Part shown: positions 11,074 through 23,881 of the stretch, one piece after another | How the letters are laid out: each line of letters starts with the position of its first letter | How positions within the stretch are numbered: the first letter of the stretch is position 1 | Source of the DNA: Zantedeschia hybrid cultivar | Taxonomy: Eukaryota > Streptophyta > Magnoliopsida > Alismatales > Araceae | NCBI GenBank assembly: GCA_030544215.1 | Contig: JARZZO010000009.1 | Span: 52,199,129-52,263,128, forward strand | Reading direction: 5' to 3' | Length of the DNA: 64,000 nucleotides | Position numbers and translations under genes: made by a program | The notes under the pieces: model-generated | What the model was told of the DNA's origin: nothing | Databases searched by the model: none | Seen by the model: the letters and a program-made list of their open reading frames with translations, nothing else

Positions 11074-11630
11074 AGCTCCATCCGAAGCGCCTCCCGCCGA
11101 AGCCGACGGCCGAGATCGTCCCCGTCGTCTCACCGCTCCTCTCGGATGCCCGCCACGTGTACCGTCCTTCGGCAATGATGACGGGCAGGCTCCGGGACTT
11201 GAAGCAGAACGATCAACGGCCGAAAGCGCTCCGACCCTTCGGCTGATCACTCGGATGCCCGCCACGTGTCCCGATCTGCGTGCCGGAGAAGGGAGCGGCG
11301 GCAATCCGAGTAGAACCTCGGGCAGAGAGCCGAGGCGATCCGCGACCCGCGAGCGGTCAGGATCCTTTTGTGCTTTTTACAGAGCGGCCGGATGCGCGAC
11401 GCGTGTCCCGTACTTCTTCGCGAAGCGACGTCCATCCCGTCCATTTAATGAAGCCTGGCACGAGTCAGAGGGCTCGGCCCTTCGCCTTCAGAGGCAAAAG
11501 CCTTCGTCGCCACCCCGAGTGAGGACGAAGCAACTACTTAGCCCTCGGCCGACCGAGGGCACGCTCTTCTCAAGAAAAGGAACAGAAAGCTTCAGGCTAT
11601 ACTCTCGCCATCTCAGAACTGAGGAAGACA

Positions 11631-11646
11631 AGAGTGGGGGGCTATG
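11631..11646 (+). other. Polypurine tract
   Basis: AGAGTGGGGGGCTATG lies directly before the 3' LTR, the expected primer for plus-strand DNA synthesis. Confidence 0.75.
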
Positions 11647-12561
11647 TGATGAGGCAGAATCCGATTCGGCCCATTAAAACAAGCCCAAACCCAGTTCAGC
11701 CCAGCAGCAGCACTACAAGGCCCTCAGGGAGCCTTCGGCCTGTTAGCGGCCCAACCGCCCTCGGCCCGTAAGCGGCACCGTTGCTCCCGGCCCAACAGAC
11801 TTCAGCCCGTCAGCGGCCCACTAGCTTACGGCCCGGGAACAGCACGGCAGCCCTAGGCCCAGCAGGCTTCGGCCCATCAGCGGCCCAACCCCCTTCGGCC
11901 CGATAGCCGAGTCTGGCCCACTCCGGTGGAGGACTAGGCACTATGGCGGTTTACCAGTAAGCCCGCACATAGTCCTATATCGGCTGCCACCGTTAACCAT
12001 CCTCTATCCTCTGCTATAAATACACTGCTATTTATTGCCAAAGGTATGCACTCTTATGCCTCCGAGACCCTCAAGGACTATACTCCAAAAAACATTAAAG
12101 CTATTCTTTGCCTTCTGAATCGAATCATCTTCAGGAGCTAACTTGACCGTCGGAAGGGGTTCTTTAGGGCCGGAGCCCGGGACTCCTGTTGACCGGTTTC
12201 TTCTTCTTTCCCTCCTACAGGAACTCGGTTCGAATTATCGCCGACCTTCCCGAATCGGTCTCGGCCGCCGATCTCGGACTCCTCTCCCAGGTCTCGACGC
12301 CATGCGCCGGCTGCTCCGCGACCAGAGGAGACTCGGTTCCGCACCGCCCCTTCGTCTGCCAAAGGAGCTTCGGTACCTCTTCCCGAAGACAAGCCAACCA
12401 CCGACCGAGCGGCTCTCGGCCTCGGATCTTCGGCTTCGCCTCTGCCTCCTTCGCCTACCGGATCTCCGTCGGGCTTCTAGAACACCGATCCGACCCAGCT
12501 CCGGATCCATTACTTCGGGTTCCAGCTTCGGAATCCGGTCGTGATAGCTTCGGCTACATCA
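11647..12561 (+). repeat. 3' LTR of the Tat-type element
   Basis: 915 bp, same length as the 5' LTR with no net indel. TATA box at 12015-12022. It is followed directly by the CTCAC duplication at 12562-12566. Confidence 0.92.
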
Positions 12562-12566
12562 CTCAC

Positions 12567-14541
12567 CATGCTAACTGTATGGTAAAACAGCTTTTTTACT
12601 TATATACTCGTTAAAAATTAATTTATTTGTATCTATATTCGCAACTTCCGTATATTATACGAAGTGTCTCAAAACATCTTATAAGTGTTGCAATTATACA
12701 GCTGCATCAAAATGTTATGAACTCCAACCGATTATATTAGAAAGATTCTCTAAATTTTAAAAGAGTTAGGAGTATATTTAAAATTCTAATGATGTTAGAG
12801 ATACACATTTAAAATATCTAAAATCTTTTTAACACATTTAATTGGAGGAGGAATATAATCCCAATCCTTGTAAAGTTTACAAAAGTATTTCGTATAATAT
12901 ATGGGAGTTATTTGCGTAATCTAACAAATAGGCCAATTTCTCAGAACATATGTGCAAAAAATCCCAAAAGAAAATATTCCCCGATAACGCAACACAGGTA
13001 ACGGCGCCCGGCCGCTGTTTGTAAAGAAGACCATGAACTTTTCGTCAAATTTCAAACCTCATACGCAGGAGCCTGCGTCGTTGACAAGGAACAGAAAGAC
13101 TAAAGAAAAGAAAAGGATGCGCTCAACAGTTCCTGGGTATGGAATATGCAACGAGTCGGACTATGATTCTCTGACCGGTCAACGGAAATTTGCACGAAAA
13201 GCAGGAGGGACGGGGACTCGAAATGCTGCTGTCCAGTTTATCAAATAGACCAGACAACATATTTGAAGGAATCGGGATCATCTCACTGACGCGAGAACGG
13301 TACCGATCGTGTCTAGAGAGGGGACTTAAAAAAAAAGATCTTCAGGCGGAGTTAGAAAGAAAGCTCCTTTAAAGGACTTTTTTCAAATAATTCTTTCCCC
13401 TTCCCCTCTCTTCACACGGAGAGGATCCATATATTATATGAATACGTGCATCATACCAATTAATTAATTAGGTCTACGTCAGTTTATACTTCATAACCTT
13501 TCTATTTAGCGAGGCCAAGAGTCAGGAGTTCTACTTTCATAGGGTACATGAACTTCACACGAAGGCGTGGTCCACAGCACAGGATTTATACATTTGATTA
13601 AGAGTGGGGGTCAGAACAACCACCTAATTAGATATAATTAACACTCACTCTATTGTAATTATTTGATCCTTTGAATCATTAGATTGAAAGCCAAAAGTAA
13701 AGACTTCGTTTTAAGAGTAATATTTGCTGCAATGTTTTTAAGTGCAATGAGAGCGTTGCATTGAGTAAACAAAAAAAATGAAAAAGATCAACCTAAACAT
13801 GCCTTATCAGTTCTACAGTGTAATACTTGATTGAACTATTTAAAAAAATTTACAGAATAAAAAAGCCAATCTAAAGATATCTTTTGTGGACTGAGCCCAA
13901 TAACAACTTTTTGTTTTAATTTTTTTTTGAATCATCACAGCAAACATTGTACTGTAGAGACAGGTAAGATACATTTTTACCCCGTTACGGATAAGAAGTA
14001 TTACCTCATTTTAAACTCAAAAGTATGTTATGTACGCCTTTAGTGTCCCATCAGAGGTCAGTCAAGATTTTCTTTCAGTCAAAAACCACAATGCCACACA
14101 ATCTTCCTGCCCTACTCTTTTGTCGCCGATCAGTTTGAAAATCACAGGGAAAGGTTCGTGGAACACCAGAGTTAATTATGGCGCTGATTCCCTCTCGATC
14201 GTTGGATGTCAAGATCAAACGGGCTAAAAAAAGTGGCATCTTATTTTAAAATATTTGTATATCATTTCTCACTGACTCGTAATCTGAGGTCCACGCTCTC
14301 AATGCATGGTCAGATGCCGAGGTTCAATCGGTCAAAATGACAGTAAGAATGTTGATTGTCAAAAAAACCGGCATCTTAATATTTGTTTGAATATCATTTT
14401 CCCACTTGCTAGTAATCTGAAGTCTACCTTTCCGAACCCTCACTTAGTCACGCTGGAGGTTATTTTAATAAGCTTTTTTTATATTCATTCCTACAAATAT
14501 CACCAATTCTAAATAAATCTCGATATATGTTATATTTTGAT
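12567..14541. other. AT-rich intergenic DNA
   Basis: No gene is seen. Short ORFs at 13033-13248 and 14030-14512 show no family features. About 14190-14430 contains two diverged copies of a roughly 150-bp unit (GGCATCTTA, ATATCATTT, GTAATCTGA(A/G)GTC), an old direct duplication. Confidence 0.5.
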
Positions 14542-14803
14542 GAGTAAATCTTGCTGCACTGGCAACCGGTTCTACACTGGCTGCCGGTATTTTTATTTTA
14601 ATTGTTTTTTTTTTAAGTTGGGCTCAACTCCTGTACATGGTTGTGCAGTTTTTTACTGTTTATTTGGAGTTGATTTTTTCTGAGTCATCCGATCTGAGAT
14701 TAAATTGTACGGCCATATAAAACACCATGAGGTGAACTAAAAAAATTAAAAAATAAATCTTTTTAAATAAAAATACTCTCTGCCGGTGCAGCAAGGTGGA
14801 CTC
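14542..14803. mobile_element. Probable MITE
   Basis: 262 bp with imperfect terminal inverted repeats of 23 bp. The left end is GAGTAAATCTTGCTGCACTGG and the right end, reversed, is GAGTCCACCTTGCTGCACCGG. The flanks TTTTGAT and TTTTAAT may be a 7-bp target duplication with one mismatch. It has no coding capacity. The superfamily cannot be set from this. Confidence 0.5.
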
Positions 14804-15561
14804 TTTTAATATTAGTCCTGATAAACTTGGTATGATTTAGTAATAAACTCTTTCAGTTAGGAATTACTTAAAAGAGGCATGAAATATTCTGCAAAAAAAC
14901 ATTAAAATAGATATAAATATTTAAAATGGTCATAGAAAATAAAAAAAGAGGGTCAATAGATAGTAAACAGTAACCTGAATGAGGAGAGCTTAATAATATA
15001 TTTTCCTGTATGGGCTGCGACAATTACGGCGCAGTTTGCCCGTCTGGCACCCATGTAAAATTCTTCCGGCCGCCTACTTCTGTTGGTGTGTATTGTGTGT
15101 ACGTGTTTTCCTCACCAAAGGAGTAAGTAAAAGGGCATTGGCATCCTGCCTTATGTTTAAAGATATTAATTACAAGTCCACTGTTATGAATATCAATTTG
15201 TTTAAGTCGTTCAACGTTCAGGCCTAATATACTTGATTCTAATTCTACTAATTACTCAAATCCAAATTTGTTTAGGAAGTGGTGTTCTTTTTAATGATTA
15301 ATATCTTCGATAATAGTTGTATCCTTTATGCAAAAATTGGTTTACCATTTAGGCTGTTAATATCTATGTCCATTAAATAAAGGCAATTTTTTCTAAATCT
15401 ATTAGCATACTATGTGCCAGTTTTTAAGATTTTTTATTTTTGTCCTCTTATTTACGTTGAGCTCTGAAACTGTCTATTGTTCGATCTCCATATTTTAGTG
15501 ATAACACACAATGAAAATGAAAGAAATCAGTAGTCTTTGTCTTAAGTTAAATGACTAAATT

Positions 15562-16390
15562 AATCGATTACAGATTGACAAACTCACTGCATGAATACGC
15601 TTTGTTTGGGACTTAGCTAATTTCTGCAAATCTTTGATCACTTCGATTAAGGCGTACGAGAACTTCGATTGGGTCCTTATTTCTAATCGATTAACAATGA
15701 GAAAGTCAGTTACCTCATTCAGACTTCAAATCAATTAGAGTTCCATTATATTTCTTCTTCTAATCACTATCGCTAATCGATTAAGTCTATCATTAGGTCT
15801 ATCACTAAGGCCAAATTGATTCGATGTATCTATTAGAAAATTATCACTAATCGATTAAAGTCTCATTGGTAATTGTTATCTCTATCCAATTATGTCTATC
15901 ACTAAAGGCTTATAGATTATCTATTTCGATTACAAGACTCAGTGCTAATTGATAATTAAGTCTATGAGCTAAGCTGAGCACCACTCTGGTTAAATCACGC
16001 CGTCTAATTGATTATGTTCTAAATCGATTATCGATATCGACTTACTTTTAAGTCATCATTTAATCGATTACCTTCACCTGATCGCTTAGAAGGACCTTAA
16101 GATTAGCTGCCTTGATTATAAGAGCAATTTCGTATCTTGAATTTAATCGATTACCTATCTGTTATGTGCTCGACTATCTTTATGAATTTAATCGATTACT
16201 TGCATATCTTTGAATCAATTAACTACATATTTTGAACCTGATAGTTCTTATCTGATTAATCAATTACCTGTATATCCTTTAATTGAGTGTCTACTTATTC
16301 TATGCTCAGTATTCCTTATCTATCTAATTGATTAGAATCTTTATCTGTGATTCGATTAACTATTGTATTGAATTAATTCTTAATCGATTA
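15562..16390. repeat. Cluster of AATCGATTA palindromes
   Basis: The exact word AATCGATTA occurs nine times in about 830 bp (for example 15562, 15685, 15775, 16062, 16382), with several one-base variants between. Spacing is irregular, so it is not a simple tandem array. The neighbouring 14804-15560 holds no gene. Confidence 0.75.
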
Positions 16391-16499
16391 TAGCATTTTG
16401 AGCCGAGTGATTAACTGTCTTTCAACATGCAACTAGAGGTATATATTGAATTGATTAGCTAAACATTTCGTTAATCGATCTCTTGACTAACTCTTTTAT

Positions 16500-18620
16500 A
16501 CTTAATATGTAACACTTGGCATCTTAGTAGACTTGTTAGAGGCCCACCAGTACCTTTAGTGGCCCATTAGTGGGGTTTAGACTAGTTTTATTAAGTTCTG
16601 GCCTGATGCTCTAAATTGAGTCAACTAGGGCTGACGCAATTAAGAGAGCTTGAAAGGTACCATGTCATTCATCCAGAGTTGAGTCCGACCCGGGCCTTTC
16701 CTTCCGTGAGGGATTTCAGTCCATTTATAATTCAACTTAAAGGCTTATAAATAGATTTTGTGCATGCCCAAGTCACTTTTAGTCTTCTCCAACCATTAGC
16801 AAACTCTAAAGGGAGAGTTAGAGAGGGATCATGAGAGAGAGTAGGTGAGAATCGACGAGTTCACGGTGAGTGCCAAGAGGAAGACATGAGGACGATCCCG
16901 TGGTGCAAGGAGGTTGTGCCGCCTTGTCAGAGGCGGGCATCTTCACGTGTGTACGTTTAGGGAGAGAGTCAAGTGATGATTAACCTTAAAATATAGTGAT
17001 CGATATATGGATGTGTGGGTAGATTTCTGAAATGAAGATCGTGGTGTTTGATTTTTCCATTCTTTTCCTTTTTTCTCGTCTATGCATTTTGAATAAAACT
17101 GGCATCTATACTTGAAATGCGTCAACAGAGGTGACGTGATTCATGAATCGCGTCACTGTAAATAGATGGGATTTATTCACTATTAATGACTTTCATGTTA
17201 ATCCATGCATAAATCATGTGAGCTTGGTGTTTATAGTTATGTGGTGGTTAGTTTTACATGCTGGATAGATCTATTTCATACATAGATTATGAGTATTATG
17301 ATGAAGATAATTCATGTGGAAAAATATAGTCAATGTACTATATTAAGTACTAAGATTTCCATGTTATCATGCTACAAAAGTCTTGTTAAATTCCTGTAGA
17401 TCTTCATAAGTATGTTTAGTCCTTGAATAACCGATTTAGAGCATGTTTAGCTTGTTAACAACATATGCATGTTTATGATTTTCGAAAATTAATAAGGTTT
17501 TAATTAAATTCTAGAAATCAGGTGTATTGTCATGAAAGGCGTCAATGGTGGTTGATGTGATTTATGAATCACGTCACTTGTCCATGACGTGCTTCAGGAG
17601 GATAATTAGCATGATAGTTATAAGATAGTTTCATATATAATTGTATAATTTAATACCTGTTATTGCATTATATCATGTCGTGTATGAAATAGAGTTATAA
17701 CTGAATGCATGTGATATTAAATAGATGTTAAGATGCTATGTGGATGCACCAGCCGGTGATGTGGGCCCTAAGTGCCACATGGACCAAAGGTCGCATTAGG
17801 GAGCCACCTCATGATTCCCTTAGGACCAAAGTGCTATCTCATGGGGGCCATCTTTTGATTTCATGGAGGCCATCTCTAGATTCCTTCATTTACTTGGTTA
17901 ATGACTATAGAGTTAAGTATGATACCCAAAGCAACGAGTTAAATCCTAGGGGTATGTTTACATCCTATTTAAGTTAGATCTGAGAGCGTCCCCCGACTAT
18001 ACAGCTAAAGGCTTAGTGGGTTTACTATAACCACTAGGTAAAAAAGAAGTAGATACTTCTATGTCATTGCGTGGTTGTTTGTCCTATGTTAAAGTGGAAA
18101 AATATGATATGTATGATTATATATGATCTTAAAAGATGAAGACGAAGTTTAGTTTCATATTTTAATGTATATTATCATGTCATGTTTAATGCTGAAAATT
18201 AATCTTCATAATCATGTTTAGAAGTTCATGCTCATGATAGAATTATGTTAAGTGAATTACATGTTTAATTCCTTAAAAGCCATGATTGATAAGGACATGT
18301 TTTAGTTTCAGATTATATGCTATAAATAGCCATATTAAAGATGCATATAAGTTGCTCGTGTTTATGTTCCATGATAGATTACATGTTTAGTTCATGCATA
18401 TTATCGTGTTACCATTTTATTAAGTTAAAGAAGCATGGTAAGATGAAGAGTGTTACATATAAACTATAATTGTTCTCTATATTTAGATAAATAGTCTGCA
18501 ATGTTCTTTTATGTTATAGCATATGAAAACTTGTGATTTTATAGATTATGAGCTTGCTGAGTTCGATGTGGACTTACGCTTGCTAGCTAACATTTTCAAG
18601 TGAGAGTGAAGTTGATACTA
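16500..18620 (+). mobile_element. Decayed LTR-like sequence
   Basis: A TATA-like CTTATAAATAG lies near 16745, with an AGAG-rich leader after it. GGCGTC/GACGTG modules lie at 17113-17157 and 17531-17590. The closing motif (TTGCTGAGTT, ACTTACGCTTGCT, TTTTCAAGTGAGAG at 18550-18607) resembles the tail of the G2 LTR. The ends are not defined and no partner LTR was found. The ORF at 17738-17977 looks accidental. Confidence 0.4.
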
Positions 18621-20518
18621 AGGTCCAGAAGGAGGAGACTTTTTTACGCTTCTGAGTCCTTCGGATTCAAATAATATACAAATCTGAAATAAATGATTAG
18701 AGAAGAATAACCAAGTAATAAACATGTCATTTACCATCAAATAAATCTAAATATTTCATTATATGACCATAACCAAGTCCTTAAATTACATCAAATATAC
18801 AGTGAACATAAAATCTCTCAACTCATTATATAAAAGTATATATCCTCTCTCAAATTCCTACTACATCAAATCTAAGGAAACAATAAAAGTAATTTTAAAT
18901 AACCTCCAGATGAGTCTGAGTTAAATTCCTTAAGTAAAATCCTCTTCCGCAACTAACTCTTTCTCTCCAGTCTCTAAAAATATTAATAGGGTTTATAAGT
19001 ATAACCACTCAGTAGGCAAATCAAATTGACCAAATACTAACAATATAATAATTGAAAAAAGTGATAATATCAAATGTACATATGAATTACAGTTCTACAT
19101 ATAGCTCAAATATAAATATGATACAAAATAAGGTCAAATATAAATTTACCAAATCACATATGTTTTCTAATAGTAGGAACAAATCGAATTAACATATAGT
19201 ATATACGGTATAATCATATTCTTATTTAACTGAACAACTCTACTAGTCATGATCAGAACATATCATATATCAAACTAAAATATCGAATTAAACATATAAA
19301 AAATTTATCATGATATGATAACTTATCAAATCAGAGTACACATTATCAGAATAGCTAATCATAATGAACATGAATTTTTAATCAAATTAGCTGAGATCAA
19401 AATAACAGAGCATAGATATTAAAAGAACAAACTGAGCAGATTATAGGCAGAATCAAATGGATCTAAATAGAAAATTATGTTTTATAATTAGGTGTCAAAC
19501 AAATATCAAATTAATATATCAAATAGACATACATCTAACCACCATATAAGGAGCCGAACAAACAAATATCAGAACATATAGGAAAGTATGCTAAGGTCAT
19601 GGCATTTGCATAGCCAGAGCTTTATGACCCACCTAAATAACTAATCACAAATTCACAATTACTAAGATTTTTCAGTTGCCCACGGACATAACTTATCCAC
19701 GGACGTTTATAGAATGAGCCAAATCTCTTTAAGATTGCAATGTCCAAACGCATATCAAACGAATATGGTACAATAATATTTTATAGATTTTAAACTTATC
19801 ATGGATTTAAAAATTTAATTGACAAAATGATACATATACATATGAGTCAAAATACACTTCTTTTATATACAAAATAAATATTTAAAAGTCAAATAGGTCA
19901 TATATATAAAAAAAAAGAGTATAACTAATCCAAATAGGTTTACGTATGGAAAAATATACTATACAAATTTTCTCAGATTTTTCGGACTAAGAATTATATT
20001 TTTCGGCTGTAAAAGTTAAGTTTTAGAGCTGAAAATTCAATAAATATTGCTGAAAATATCAAATAGATTAAAACATTCATCAAACTTTCTTAACATTTCC
20101 AAAATAAAAAATAAAACATGTGAAAAAAAATTCATGTAAATTGGACATCAAATGAGTGATTTAAGGTATCAAAATGGCATATGAAGAACTTTATTCGAAT
20201 TGAGGCCAATGGATAATTAACAGAGTAATAAGCAAATTAAATTCAAAAAATTAGACAAATTTATAAGTAGGTATAACATGTCAAAGTTAATGTGTAGTTC
20301 AAATTTCAAATCAATTTGCTAAGGAACGAAGGAGTTATGGCCAATCTAAGTTCAGTTTTGAAAATTGATCACAAGTTCTAGAAACTGTAGCAAAAGACCT
20401 CCATAACCGTAGCCAAAGGTGCTTATACCTATAGCCATAGGCTTATGACCCCTTAATCTTTAGTAAAGGTCGCGTTAGGAAGATTGGACGTGATTTAAAA
20501 TTTAGGTCAGCGACCCTT
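18621..20518. other. AT-rich repeat-derived DNA
   Basis: No gene is seen. Around 18990-19020, CCACTCAGTAGGCAAATC, and at 20395-20450 the CCATAACCGTAGCC and CTATAGCCATAGG words, look like reversed gypsy LTR sequence. No borders can be set. Confidence 0.35.
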
Positions 20519-21231
20519 TCTTAGTCTTAGGTGGCCTTCAATCCAATATGACTTTGTAATCTAGTTCATTTATTAATATATAATGGCAATATATTCATTA
20601 TGTATAATTCATTATTATCGTCTCATAATGAAGTCCATGAATATGTGCGATAGTAATCAGATTATGATGAGATCATACTAGTGTGACTGATCAGTTAAAC
20701 ACACATATTCTTAATAGTTCATAGTCGGAGGATATCCGAAGACATCGGATATCCGGATAGACTAGTACAGATTACTCCCGCTCATAAGATGAGGATGACT
20801 GATCTAATAGTCACTTGTGTGAAGACACTAAGATGAATTTGTAGGTACTCATTAGAGAATGAGTTCACTGAACTGATCCGATTGAATCGCTGGATGGTAC
20901 TGTACTTCACTGTCAACCAGCTTAATTCTATTGTCGTAGTTGTGTGGATGGTCTTCGGACCTGAGACACTAAGGACACCTTGTAGGTGGACTTCTGTACT
21001 TTAACCTTAGTTTATGAATCTTTAACCACGGGATTCTAAACAGCCAAGGATCGGGTTCAGCAGAATACCGTTGAAGGGAATTGAGTGTCAATAAGGAATC
21101 ATTCACTCTCGGTACGATGAGAGAGAATGCTCTAGGAAGGATGCGCGAAAGTCCCTGACTAGGGCGGACGATAATATCGGGAAAGGAGTTGTCCGATATT
21201 TATCAGCGACATCCAATCCAAGTGAGTTGAC
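20519..21231 (+). repeat. Outer copia 5' LTR, first part
   Basis: It matches 24757-25470 and the reverse of 32640-33356. It ends with TTGAC (21227-21231), the target duplication of the inner copia copy. It contains an inverted repeat with arms GGATATCCGA/TCGGATATCC at 20730-20754. Confidence 0.88.
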
Positions 21232-21632
21232 TGTTAGTTTTAGGTGGCCTACAAGCCAACATGACTTTGTAATCTCGTTCATTTTATTAATATAATGGCA
21301 ATATTTCATTATGTGTAAATTCGTATTATCGTCTCATAATGAAGTCCGTGAATATGTGCGATAGTGATCAGATTATGATGAGATCATACTAGTGAGACTG
21401 ATCACTTAAATATACATATTCTTAATCGTTTATAGTCGGAGGATATCCGAGAAGGACATCAGATATTCGGTTAGACTAGTACAGATTACTCTCCGCTCAT
21501 ATGATGAGGGTGACTGATCTCATAAGTCATTTATGTAGAGACACTAAGGCGAATCTGTAAGTGCTCATTAGAGAATGAGTTCATTGAACTGATCCGACTG
21601 AATCGTTGGATGGTATTGTACCTCACTGTCAA

Positions 21633-23832
21633 TGTAAGGATTGAGGTTTCAGATCCGGTTATCGGGTCAATCTTCGGGGTCGGATCCCGTAGATTGAGCC
21701 CTGGTGGGGCTGAGACTCAGTTCTGTTTCGCATCGAGCTTTCGAGACGCTGTTTAAACGGCGTCCAACAATGTAGACGCGTTTTAGGCTTTGCCACGTGG
21801 GCGCCACGTGGGTTGTCCTTGGGTCGCGAGAGTACGGCCCCGGTCATATCGTCTGAATGGCGTCTTGGATGGACGACGCCTTTCAGAGTACGACTCTGGC
21901 TTGTCAGTGTACGGTCCGATCTTGTCATCTGAAAGACGTCGGGCGTGCACGACGCGTTTTACCCAACTTCTGGTTGACCACGCCCTCCTTCCTTTCCCTC
22001 ATTCTCTCCTTCCTCTCCTCTCTTCCTCCGACGGCACCGGCGGTCCCTTTTTCCCCTCCTTCCTTTCCTCCCTCCATTCCTCCTCTCCTTCCACTCAATT
22101 AACCTCCCAACTTCCCCCATTACCACCACCACCTCCTCCGCGGCGTTTTCACTCCGGACGGCGGCCGACGTCCCGGTGGAATAACGGCGTCCATGGCGGT
22201 ACCGGCGGCGGCGTGTGGCGAGGCGGGTTGGCGGCTTGGAGCTAGGAGGAGTTCGAGTAACCGGTAGGGTGACGATCCCCGTAGTTTTTCATTTAAAAAC
22301 CATGTTTTCCCCATTTTGAAGCATGTTTAGGGGTGTTTTTAGGGTGAAAATACTAAATGCATGAAATGAGAAATTGGGTGTTCTAATGGATAGTTAGGTT
22401 CTTCTCCCCATCCTCCATGTTTTTCGTGTTTTTACACTATTTTTGGGGAGGAAATCCCACCCCGTGGATCGGGAGATGCGGAGGAAGAACCTGTCTATAA
22501 GGGTTAAATGACGTCGAGGGACAGCGATGCCTTTTAGAAAGGCGTCTCCCACCTACGACGCGATTTAGCCCAAATAAACAGACCCTGTTTCTGGACTGAT
22601 GAGCGTCCAGGAATAGCGACGCCTTTCAAAAGGCGACTTGCGTGGGTGACGCGTTTTAAGTGAAATCGCCCGTAGTCTGTCTCTGCTTCTGTCGCCATCA
22701 GGCGACGAGGGACAGCGACGCCTTTCAAAAGGCGGCTACATGTGACGACGCGTTTTAGGCCATTTCCGAGGCCATATTTCATATGAACCAGTTTAGGAGG
22801 CTTGAATGGCGTCGGCCTTGGACAACGTGATTCAAGACAGAATCACATTAATTCATGCTGTTAACATATCTTCACACTGTTAGATAGTTTGGTTAATTGC
22901 ATGTTTGAAATCGTACTCGAGAATGAGGATTTTTATGTGATAGGATCGCACTGTGTTGTGTTTCGTGCGACCGTGGACCTAGAGTGACAGTTGTAGCGCT
23001 TGCCACCCTGTGTCGGTGTAGGAGGGACACAGCGCCGGTGTGGGAGTGGTGGGGTGACGCCTAGAGAGAGGGTCACCTGGTGTACCCCGGGGTTAGCTAG
23101 TACCGGTGTAGGAGTGGTACCTGTGGAGTGTCACTCGTGTTGGGGGAAGCGAAAACCACCTATAGCCAGTTTGGCCGGAGTAGCTAGCGTACTATCCGAG
23201 GGGTTACTGTTTGGTCTCAGCGGGTCAGTGTTTTCTCGCGTTCGGCCGTGTGGTTGGAGTGTTTTGCCGAGACGCTGTTTGTAGGCTCCTTGGTAGAATG
23301 GTTTTAGAATTATGCATGTTACATTTCGAATCCATGTGGTTTATATCGAGATTCAGGAGTAGTGATTACAGCTTTACTTGCTCATTCTATTTATATCTGT
23401 GTTACTGTACTTGTGGGTGTGTGAGTGGGCTGTGGGGATCGAAGGATCCCTACTGAGTCTTTTCATTGAGACTCACCCTTGCGGTTTTCAGGTGAGGGTT
23501 CTAGGCAGGCTTAGCAAGGAGAGTGCTGCTTCGGGTTACGTGCCAGCAGCCGTTGTTCCGGGGTATGCCCCGACGTAGTTGTTATTTTATTTTCTGGCAT
23601 GTACGCTTAATTATTTCTTTTCAGTTGGAGTATGTAATTATTTGCTGTGTCGAGTCGTATTGTAATAACTTTTAATTCTTGCATTTCCTTTTTAATTCAA
23701 TGCGATGTGAATGTTTAGCTTAGTTTATTATTTATTTCCCAGACTTATCTAGATCCTGATTTGGCTCCAAACTAATGATTCGGTACCCATTTAGTAATCG
23801 GATCCCCGATTATAGGGTGGCAAGTTGTTACA
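21633..23832 (+). mobile_element. Solo gypsy LTR of the G2 family
   Basis: 2200 bp, starting TGTAAGGATTGAGG and ending TTGTTACA. It is flanked by GTCAA (21628-21632) and GTCTA (23833-23837), a 5-bp duplication with one change. It matches the G2 LTR (55288-57807) reversed, including ten GGCGTC/GACGC modules at 21751-21965 and 22508-22835. No internal sequence accompanies it, so it is the usual product of recombination between two LTRs. ORFs in it (for example 21790-22245) are not credible genes. Confidence 0.9.
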
Positions 23833-23881
23833 GTCTACCAGCTAGATTCTATTGTCGCAGTTGCGTGGATGTCCTCGGATC

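Larger units (their letters stand above)
5348..12561 (+). mobile_element. Non-autonomous Ty3/gypsy (Tat-type) LTR element
   Basis: Complete 7214-bp element. The two 915-bp LTRs begin TGATGAGG and end CTACATCA. They are flanked by the 5-bp duplication CTCAC (5343-5347 and 12562-12566). A primer-binding site follows the 5' LTR and a purine tract precedes the 3' LTR. The inside holds a short gag, two tandem arrays and an antisense spliced gene. Protease, reverse transcriptase, RNase H and integrase are all absent, so it must have moved with proteins from other copies. The gag zinc knuckle of CX2HX4HX4C form and the antisense gene both point to the Tat lineage. By eye the LTRs differ at about 33 sites (near 3.6%), so the insertion is not recent. 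Confidence 0.92.

Noticed and set aside
13033..13372. Short ORFs in AT-rich intergenic DNA
   Set aside because: 60-71 codons, overlapping in different frames, no recognisable motif and no promoter signal.
21790..22245. 151-codon ORF in the solo gypsy LTR
   Set aside because: It lies within LTR sequence that matches the G2 LTRs, where the frame is not kept.
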